Source: Methylobacterium tardum (GTDB taxonomy: Bacteria > Pseudomonadota > Alphaproteobacteria > Rhizobiales > Beijerinckiaceae). Taken from it: a stretch of DNA of 64,000 nt. Position 1 is the stretch's first letter, and every line of letters starts with the position of its first letter. The notes under the pieces are model-generated. The model was not told where the DNA came from. It ran no database searches and saw only the letters and a program-made list of their open reading frames with translations. The stretch lies in contig NZ_CP097484.1 in NCBI RefSeq assembly GCF_023546765.1, positions 933,501-997,500 of the forward strand, in the 5' to 3' direction. Below, piece after piece: positions 57,584 through 64,000 of the stretch. The translations under genes and the position numbers were made by a program.

Positions 57584-58137
57584 GGTGACGCTTGCCGACC
57601 CAACGAGATTCGAAAGATTGGATGCCGTGCGCAGGTTCGCACCGGCTGCCTGTGTTTGGGTTAACGCGGTGGGCGGAGCCTGAAAGCGTGCGATGACGCA
57701 CAGCGAACGACAAGGGACGTCATTTGCAGGCTTGCGCCATCGTCATCGTGGAGAATGGAGGGAGACAAGGAAGCGGCTACCAAACTGTGGGGCCTGCCCA
57801 TCTACTGGTCTGCAGCGATATGGCTGGCGGAACTCGCGGATTGGGTTTGCTTCGGTTTAGCGGGGCAGGGCTGGATGGCGCTGCGCTTCTGAGGACTCAA
57901 CGGGACTGACCGCAACCGGCGCGCAATATGGCAGGAGGGATTGTTGAAAACGTCGATGTCGCGCGACGGAGTCTCGGGCGCTTTTAGGCCAGAGGCTAAA
58001 AAGCGGTAAGTCACTCGAGCTCGTTTTCGGCGTCTTGAAGAGAGGCTCTGATCCAGCCTCACGAGGATGATCCGCTCCTTGATGGTGACTGAGCGGTCCT
58101 GCTTTGCGCCGGTTGCTGAGTGATGCCTCTCGACGCC
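57584..58137. other. 554-base gap
   Basis: Short open frames exist on both strands, but none has a ribosome site or recognisable sequence. I see no RNA gene or mobile element. Confidence 0.3.
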
Positions 58138-59061
58138 CTAAGATGTAGGAGCGTCTTGCCGCTCGAGATCAACAATGACGATCTCGGGCGGCGCACCCAA
58201 GCGTAGCGGGCGGCCAGCTACGAAGTGGGATCCCAGACCAGCCGATATCACGAGATCGCGTCCCCGCTCGACAACATGGCCATAGGCGTATCGCAGGCCG
58301 TAGCGTGATGGGATCCAGGGCGACCAGCCCAGGATGCGGATTTGGCCGCCGTGCGTATGACCCGATAACGTCAAGACCACCCGTGGGTCGAGGTCTAAGG
58401 CGAAGACGTCCGGTTCATGCGCCAGCAGGATGACGGGCTCGCCTACCGGTACATCCCGGAGCGTTCTGGTGAGGGTATCAAGGCGGAACCACTCAAACGG
58501 CTCTTGCGCGCGCGGCGTGTCCTCGCTTTCCAGCCCGGCCAGCCAAAGCGGCACGGGTAGGTCGAGTTGCACCGCCGTGTTCTCGATGAACGGTATCCCG
58601 GACGCCCGCAGCGCTCGTTCGGTACGCGTCGGGCCATGGCCACGGCGGCGCGCTTCCCGATCGTCGCCCCAGTCATGGTTGCCCTGGATGGCGTAGACGC
58701 CCTTCGGTGCCGTGAGGTTGCGCAGAATACCGGCAATGGTCTCGAGGGGCACCGGGCCTGCGCTCTGCGAGCCGTAGTCTCCCAGGAGCACCGTGAGATC
58801 GGGAGCGAGCGCGTTGGTTCGATCGACCACAGCCGCGATTTCAGCCTCGCCCATACATCGCGGGTGAGCGTGGAAGTCGGTCAGGAGTGCGATCCGCAGG
58901 CGCAAGCCGGGCGGCCAGCCCTGGGGCGACAGGCGATAGGTGGTGACTTGCACACGATATGGCTCGAACGCCATTGCGTATCCTGTGCTAATGAGGCCGC
59001 CTGCCGTGACCAGGGCGCCGGTCAGGGCAGGGCGGGAGAGCAGTCCGCGTCGCGTGAGCAT
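58138..59061 (-). CDS. Metallophosphoesterase with Tat-type signal
   Basis: 307 aa from ATG 59061. N-terminal LTRRGLLSRPALTGALVTAGG is a twin-arginine-like signal. Calcineurin-like metal motifs in order: TDFHAHP (DxH), LGDYGSQ (GD), QGNHDWGDD (GNHD), LLAHEPD and LSGHTHGGQ (GHxH). It resembles YkuE/YaeI-type exported phosphoesterases. The substrate may be a lipid pyrophosphate or nucleotide. An upstream TTG at 59088 is possible but less likely. Confidence 0.88.
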   Translation of the reverse strand: MLTRRGLLSRPALTGALVTAGGLISTGYAMAFEPYRVQVTTYRLSPQGWPPGLRLRIALLTDFHAHPRCMGEAEIAAVVDRTNALAPDLTVLLGDYGSQSAGPVPLETIAGILRNLTAPKGVYAIQGNHDWGDDREARRRGHGPTRTERALRASGIPFIENTAVQLDLPVPLWLAGLESEDTPRAQEPFEWFRLDTLTRTLRDVPVGEPVILLAHEPDVFALDLDPRVVLTLSGHTHGGQIRILGWSPWIPSRYGLRYAYGHVVERGRDLVISAGLGSHFVAGRPLRLGAPPEIVIVDLERQDAPTS

Positions 59062-59567
59062 TGAGGGTGAAGCGTCTGAGCTCTGCAAGGTTCATGTGCG
59101 ATAGCTATGGACGGGTTTCGAACCCATCACGATCGCGTAGCACCTTCCTCCCACAGCCCACGGCACGGGTACAGAAGGCTTGTCAAGCTTACGCCGGATC
59201 GCGCCTGAGTCGGCCACCGCATCGTGCAGCTGGCACGCATTGTGAATCGCTGTGCTGGTCAGGCTGAGGCTGCTGACGGCGGCCAGTCGCTCCCATCTTG
59301 AAGGCCCATGCTGCCATCTTATGGCCGGCCATCTGGGGTCGTGCGGCTGTAAGGCATCGTACTCATCGGCGAGCCGACACTTGGCAAAGCCGAGATCTCG
59401 AACGACAAAGCGACCGAGCGATGCTCCTCCGTCCCTCCTCACCGACCAGACCCGCGGGGGCACGAGCCTGAGCTGTTCAGTACCTAGCACGCTCTATGTT
59501 GCTCAATTGGTTGGATGTACGTAGACAGCTACCTGGTGCCATACCGATTTAGTGCGACATACTAATT
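59062..59567. other. 506-base gap with one weak open frame
   Basis: A 132-codon frame on the - strand (59092-59490, GTG start) has ordinary composition but no ribosome site or known family. I do not call it a gene. Nothing else is visible. Confidence 0.3.
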
Positions 59568-59825
59568 ATGGGCGCTGATACGTGGACGCTTCTTACGGAC
59601 CCCCTCGGCCGTGCGTTGTTGAGCCTTCTGACGACAGACCACGGCCTTCCAGGAGATCCGCGGCGGGAGACGCTCCTGCGCGAGCTTCAGGAGCTCCGCG
59701 CCCAGGCTGAGGCCCAGCGCGCTCCGACTCAGGTGAAAGGAGCCATTCGCTCAGCGTGCTGGGCTTTACGGGGCGAGTTTCCGAGCGCCTACTCGGTTGT
59801 ACCTGACGTCTCGACGGGACTGTGA
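59568..59825 (+). CDS. Hypothetical protein, 85 aa
   Basis: ATG 59568 without a clear ribosome site. Helical centre (RRETLLRELQELRAQAEAQRAP) after LLTDPLGRALLSLLTTDHG. Could be a small orphan or chance. Confidence 0.35.
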   Translation: MGADTWTLLTDPLGRALLSLLTTDHGLPGDPRRETLLRELQELRAQAEAQRAPTQVKGAIRSACWALRGEFPSAYSVVPDVSTGL

Positions 59826-60051
59826 GAGCGAGGCCGTGTCGCCGGCAGCTTGCATCAACTCGTGGCGTGCTACGGTGTCTGCGGCAGTCGAAGGCTGTGG
59901 GGCGGCACCGTCAGTCGGGTAACGTGAACACGGATTGAGCGAGTAGGGATGGGTGACTCTCAGGCACACGTGGATCAGCAATTTTCATCGGGCTGATTCA
60001 GCGGCGATATAGGGGCACTAACTTACATACAAGTTGAGTATAGAACTTCGG

Positions 60052-60315
60052 ATGCCAGATCATTACTGTATCAACCCGCTTGACCCATATGCCGACCAGG
60101 AAGTGCTCGTCACATATGAGCTGGGTTGCCCTCTCGTATTGATACGGTCCGTTTTAAATGAGGACGGATACAATATCCTCTCAGAACTGTCGGACGAATG
60201 CGTCAGGATTTTGCAAGTTGAAATTTCTGTTTATTACGAATACATCAAACCTTATGAGTGGGCGCAGGACGCGATTGACACGATTAACGTGATTGTCGCG
60301 CTACGAGCCACATGA
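60052..60315 (+). CDS. Hypothetical protein, 87 aa, low GC
   Basis: ATG 60052 (MPDHYCINPLDPYADQEV); a TTG at 60034 is in frame. Acidic, Tyr-rich (VEISVYYEYIKPYEW). AT-rich codons contrast sharply with the core region, suggesting foreign origin. No family recognised. Confidence 0.45.
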   Translation: MPDHYCINPLDPYADQEVLVTYELGCPLVLIRSVLNEDGYNILSELSDECVRILQVEISVYYEYIKPYEWAQDAIDTINVIVALRAT

Positions 60316-60418
60316 GCACGCAGTCGATCTCCTTTTCGTCAGGATCGGGGCTGGAATAAGTCGGGGCATCTGGCAGTACTCAGCGCTGCTTCAAAGCAAG
60401 TGGCAATGAGAAGTACAC

Positions 60419-60661
60419 TCAGTGATGCTTGATCTGCTCAGTTTCTTCGCTTTCGGATTGAGGATGTTCAACTCGATTCGGGATAATACGCATTTTTCGA
60501 TCATGAATTTTCCTGATGTAGGCAAGGGCAAATCCCATCAGAGCAGTACTGACTGTCGCCCCCAGCGGAGCGATTAGGATCGAGTACAATCCCAGCCAAT
60601 GCCAGGCGCAAGCAATAGTGGTGATTCCTCCGAGTAAGCTCGCAAATATCAGAGTGATCAT
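60419..60661 (-). CDS. Small membrane protein, 80 aa
   Basis: ATG 60661 preceded by GGGGGAG. Two predicted membrane helices (LIFASLLGGITTIACAWHW and LIAPLGATVSTALMGFALAYI) and a charged tail RKIHDRKMRIIP...ESEETEQIKHH. No family recognised. Confidence 0.5.
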   Translation of the reverse strand: MITLIFASLLGGITTIACAWHWLGLYSILIAPLGATVSTALMGFALAYIRKIHDRKMRIIPNRVEHPQSESEETEQIKHH

Positions 60662-61105
60662 GTCTCCCCCGACGGTGGCGGTTCAACTTTGCTGTACGCC
60701 TGCATCTAAGCCACATTTCGGCGCTTCGCGCCTTCCTGGCAATGAGGACACTTTCAAGACGGTTCCGCAATATGGGAGCGGCATAATTAACGCTGGCTAG
60801 CTCTCGTGCGGCGGCTTGTTAACCTTGTTAACGCGCGGCTGTGGGTAATCCGCAGACACATCGTCTTATCCATTCTTCGGGGATAGCAGGATCGCGTTCT
60901 CGACCGTGTGGCCATTGTCGTGCTGTTCGGACGGTGGTGAGCGAAAGAACACCATCGGAAGTGTTTGCCGCCGGGCACCCGCGCTGGCTGATGCCGAGAG
61001 GGCGCGCGGCCCCTACTGGTTGGTCCTTCATGCGAGTCCGCAGCATGTGACCCGCCGCATCAGGTGCCGGACACATGGCAGCACTCGATCACGCGCAGCA
61101 CCTAT

Positions 61106-61670
61106 TCAGAAATTCTGCTTGCAGGCGGGGGCGTCCGCCCATGATCTTGGGGCACGCTCATCCGGCAGCACTCGCCCCGCGGAGTAGGCCCATAGCGCCG
61201 GGCTGAGACGGTGTTGGCTGCGGTACCGTGGATGAACACGAGGCAATCTGGGTCGAGGTCGAGCCGGCCCCCGAACCCCGCCTCGCGCGGCTCTCACGTC
61301 TGGCCGCTTCTGCTCGGCCGCTTGAGCACTGCCCATTTTCGCGAGATGCCGTAACGCCTAAAAAGGCGCGATGCCCCGCTTCGGGTGAAGCAGATGCCAC
61401 GCGCAGCCAGGGCGGTCCATAGCCCGTGCAGGTAGAGGACGGGTTGCGCCTCGTATGGGGGGATCAGGTCGGTGTGAGCTTTAATCCATTGCGAGTGGTG
61501 ATCGGCGCCCCGGACCTGGCGTGATATGGCCCTTCGGGCGCGCTGCCTGCACCAGCGGCTCGTTCTGAACCAGTTTGCCGCGAACGTTCTACCACTTGGT
61601 ATCGGAACGCGCCCGCCTCGGCGGCACGGAGTACGCCCTCACGCAGATGGACTAACAGGGGTGAGACCAT
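61106..61670 (-). pseudogene. Decayed IS630-family transposase
   Basis: Read on the - strand in several frames: LREGVLRAAEAG and SRQTGSERAAG (helix-turn-helix start), LAARGICFTRSGASRLFRRYGISRKW, then AEQKRPDVRAARGG in another frame, then LDLDPDCLVFIHGTAANTVS, matching the IS630 LVFIDETWA region. The catalytic Asp and Glu are replaced (FIHG), and the reading stops shortly after. Frameshifts and stops show it is long dead. No intact terminal repeats found. Confidence 0.72.
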
Positions 61671-62189
61671 TGGCGCTCGCCTTCGGCCAATACCGTACCG
61701 CTCCACTCTTTCCGGCTCGCTCGGTTAGCGCTCCAGTTACCGCGATGGCGCGTCGTAGCCGCGGGATGCCTGTACGAAGAAATCTCCCGCTGAAATTTTG
61801 CAACGGTTTTGGCCGTTCAGGGGTTCATGGGCCAGTGCGGCGCACCATCAGGTGCGGTTCGCGCACGCCAATTGTGCCGATTGCGTCCTGTGTGCCTTCA
61901 GCGCTGTGGCGCTGGGCTCGCGATCGTGCCTCGCCGCCATGTCGGGTCTCGACCGTGAGATCAGGCGGCCAGGATGGCTACGTAACATATACCTAACGCG
62001 AAGCCGCGCGAGGGGCGTCAGCGCGCCCACAAACACGGAATATGAGCACTATACAGCGCATATTGGTCGGTTTTGTGGCACTGCGAGATGGCTATATTGC
62101 CTTGCGGAGACTGATTTTCTGGGCTAGGAGCACTGCAACAACCAATCGTTAACCAACCCGCCACTGGCCTCGCCAAAGGAGCTGAGACC
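61671..62189. other. Non-coding stretch before the sugar transferase
   Basis: 519 bases with no supported gene; together with 60662-61105 it forms about 1 kb of apparently non-coding sequence flanking the transposase remnant. The last bases carry AAGGAG for the next gene, so its promoter should be here. Confidence 0.35.
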
Positions 62190-62969
62190 ATGCTGACTCG
62201 CGCCGAAGCCCTTGCTCATCCTGGCTTTTCTGCATCGCAGCGTAGGTCAGAGGTGACCGATAGGGCCGAGCAGGCGGTCGGGCAGGTCAGCGGAGCGGCT
62301 GAGCTCGTGGCCGGGGCGGTTCTGCCGGAGGCGCCGTTCGTCGCGCGCGGCCTGCGGCTGGACTGGGCGGCCAAGCGGGGTCTGGACGTCAGCGTGGCGG
62401 TGACCGCGCTGTTCCTGCTCCTGCCGTTGCTCCTGCTCATCGCGGCGATCGTCTGGGCCGGCGACGGCAAGGCGCCGATCTTCCGCCACATGCGCATCGG
62501 CCGCGACGGACGCCGCTTCGGCTGCCTGAAGTTCCGTTCCATGGTCACCGACGGCGAGGCCGTGCTCGCCGCGCACTTGGCTTCCAGCCCGCAGGCCCGA
62601 GCCGAGTGGGCGGAGACCCACAAGCTCAGCGACGACCCGCGCATCACCGCGATCGGTCACGTGCTGCGCAAGACCTCGCTCGACGAGCTGCCCCAGCTCT
62701 GGAACGTGCTGCGCGGCGAGATGAGCTTGGTCGGCCCGCGCCCGATCGTGGCCGCTGAGATCGCCCGCTACGATCACGCATTCGCCACCTGCTTTGCCGT
62801 GCCGCCCGGCGTGACCGGCTTGTGGCAGGTCTCAGGCCGGTCCGACACGACCTATGCCGAGCGCGTGGCGCTGGATCTCGACTACGCCACCCGCTGGAGC
62901 CTGCGCCGGGATCTCGCCATCATGCTCCGCACCATCCCAGCCGTCCTCGCACAGCGCGGAAGCCGATAG
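62190..62969 (+). CDS. Exopolysaccharide sugar-phosphate transferase (WcaJ/ExoY type)
   Basis: 259 aa. One long hydrophobic segment (VTALFLLLPLLLLIAAIVW, residues about 69-87) precedes the polyprenyl-phosphate transferase domain: IFRHMRIGRDGRRFGCLKFRSM, KLSDDPRITAIG, RKTSLDELPQLWNVLRGEMS and LVGPRPI. It transfers the first sugar phosphate to undecaprenyl phosphate in exopolysaccharide synthesis. AAGGAG sits ahead of ATG 62190. No glycosyltransferases or export genes follow within the window. Confidence 0.9.
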   Translation: MLTRAEALAHPGFSASQRRSEVTDRAEQAVGQVSGAAELVAGAVLPEAPFVARGLRLDWAAKRGLDVSVAVTALFLLLPLLLLIAAIVWAGDGKAPIFRHMRIGRDGRRFGCLKFRSMVTDGEAVLAAHLASSPQARAEWAETHKLSDDPRITAIGHVLRKTSLDELPQLWNVLRGEMSLVGPRPIVAAEIARYDHAFATCFAVPPGVTGLWQVSGRSDTTYAERVALDLDYATRWSLRRDLAIMLRTIPAVLAQRGSR

Positions 62970-62989
62970 ACGCGCGCCCGGGCAGCGCC

Positions 62990-63049
62990 ATGCACGACGA
63001 CAACCCGCTCTGGTACGACTCGCGAATCGCACGCCGCTGGCGCTTTTAA
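62990..63049 (+). pseudogene. Short stub sharing a PLWYD motif with the gene at the window end
   Basis: MHDDNPLWYDSRIARRWRF then stop, 20 bases after the sugar transferase. DDNPLWYD resembles LDPLWYDR in the frame at 63893. It may be a broken N-terminus or a tiny peptide. The following 63050-63494 holds nothing else I can support. Confidence 0.3.
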
Positions 63050-63494
63050 TTCGGACCTTCGGAAAGCGTAATCACAGGCTATTTTATAACCTCTGCATGG
63101 CCGCGGTTGGCTGCAGAGGTCGACCTCGCGGCACGATCGGTGCCTGGGTAGGAGTCCTACCTGCGGCCTTCGTAATCAAGACGCCAAGATCGGCCTCAAC
63201 CATGAGCCTGCACAGCGCATGGAGGTCCGTGGCGAGGGTGCCTGCCGGCTAAGGGTTTTGTCCGCCTCGTTATGATCGCAGATTAGACCATTGATCCCTG
63301 CAGGGCGAAAGAAGGTGGCATCGACTCGAGCACTCATCTCCCACACGGGTGGATCACGGCGAACTCATTAACGCCCAGAGTGGATGTTCATGACCGCCAA
63401 TTACGGGCAGCGCGATTGCTAGCACGGCCGTAATGGTGCCTGGCGTGAAAGCGGTCTAAGACGCTGACCGGCCCAGGCAAGTCTGAGAACAATA

Positions 63495-63728
63495 ATGAAG
63501 GCGCTGCTGCTGAATGCGCTGCTCGGGATAAGTCTAGGGCGGTTCGGCTCCGTGTGGTGGCTCCTACTGCTCCTACCAATCGTCGCGGCCGAATTCGCCT
63601 ACGGCATTTACGTCTACCATCTCGGCCTGGGCTCAGGCTTAGTCCGGCGCGCCATGGCCCTGATGATCTGTGGCCAGCTCGGCTTTTTACTTGGGGCGCT
63701 TCTCCGTCCGATGCGCGGCGAGCGGTGA
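63495..63728 (+). CDS. Small membrane protein, 77 aa
   Basis: ATG 63495. Two hydrophobic segments (VWWLLLLLPIVAAEFAYGIYV and AMALMICGQLGFLLGALL) with a basic C-terminus. No strong ribosome site and no family recognised. Confidence 0.4.
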   Translation: MKALLLNALLGISLGRFGSVWWLLLLLPIVAAEFAYGIYVYHLGLGSGLVRRAMALMICGQLGFLLGALLRPMRGER

Positions 63729-63892
63729 TGGCGCGTCCCGGCGTCTGGTCAACCACCTTCACGATGCGGTCACGGCACGGTTCACGTCGGCCGATGGACA
63801 GCCTTGTCTCAGGACGTGACAAGCGGAGTGGTAAATGATTTGCTAACACCTCACGCCGCGCTCAAGCGACGCGGTGAAGAGGGGGCCTACCT

Positions 63893-64000
63893 TTGAACGA
63901 GGACGATTCGCACGGGCTATTAGACCCACTCTGGTACGATCGAGCTGAGCCTGACGAGCCGCCAGGCCTATTTCTGAACGCTGCAGCCTACCTCTTTCTA
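63893..64000 (+). CDS. N-terminal part of an unknown protein (partial)
   Basis: TTG start with GAGGGGG six bases upstream; 36 codons remain open to the window edge: NEDDSHGLLDPLWYDRAEP onward, then LFLNAAAYLFL. It shares the PLWYD motif with the stub at 62990. Function unknown. Confidence 0.4.
   Translation, partial: MNEDDSHGLLDPLWYDRAEPDEPPGLFLNAAAYLFL

Noticed and set aside
61526..61996. A 156-codon plus-strand gene
   Set aside because: Arg/Pro-rich composition, no ribosome site, and it partly overlies the transposase remnant.

Overview
The window is GC-rich alphaproteobacterial DNA. It carries an aerobic bacteriochlorophyll gene cluster (bchL, bchM, lhaA, puhABC, the oxygen-dependent cyclase acsF, puhE, hemA, bchI, bchD, bchO), a PQQ alcohol dehydrogenase with lanthanide-type active-site spacing, and dispersed GC-rich palindromic repeats. 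Together these fit a pink-pigmented facultative methylotroph such as Methylobacterium. That assignment is inference; no rRNA or other marker gene is present.

Layout. 1-13.3 kb: photosynthesis cluster on the + strand, with three palindromic repeat elements sitting at gene junctions. 13.4-16.3 kb: a PuuD-type amidotransferase, a YqcI/GntA-type protein, a DUF1989 protein and the tail of a broken chemotaxis receptor. 16.4-19.5 kb (- strand): ferredoxin, ferredoxin reductase and cytochrome P450, a complete class I P450 electron chain. 20.3-31.2 kb (- strand): acyl-CoA synthetase, two SDRs, an APH-type kinase and an ACAD10/11-type acyl-CoA dehydrogenase behind a branched-chain-type ABC importer whose two ATPases are fused. 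This resembles the levulinate/4-hydroxyacid route. 31.5-37.9 kb (+ strand): outer-membrane protein, cyclase-family hydrolase, hydroxyacyl dehydrogenase, SDR, a BKACE-family beta-keto acid cleavage enzyme and a second binding protein, a likely acid-degradation operon of unknown substrate. 38-43 kb: divergent aldo/keto reductase and LysR, then a PAP2 phosphatase-autotransporter. 43.5-50.6 kb: PQQ dehydrogenase, LOG protein, LysM protein, and a double-domain glycosyltransferase with a small partner. 50.8-55.1 kb (- strand): MurQ, NagB-II-type SIS protein and a kinase-NagA fusion, an amino-sugar/cell-wall recycling operon. 55.1-64 kb: sparse accessory DNA with small orphan ORFs, a Tat-type metallophosphoesterase, a decayed IS630 transposase and an exopolysaccharide sugar-phosphate transferase.

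A window-wide oddity: at least seven well-conserved genes (puhE, bchI, bchO, the cyclase, the phosphatase-autotransporter twice, the PQQ dehydrogenase, the glycosyltransferase) are split by single-base frameshifts, nearly all equal to one missing base in a G/C-rich run. This looks more like consensus error than gene decay, so the split genes are annotated here as single genes. Separately, repeat elements really do alter the 3' end of bchM and the 5' end of bchD.
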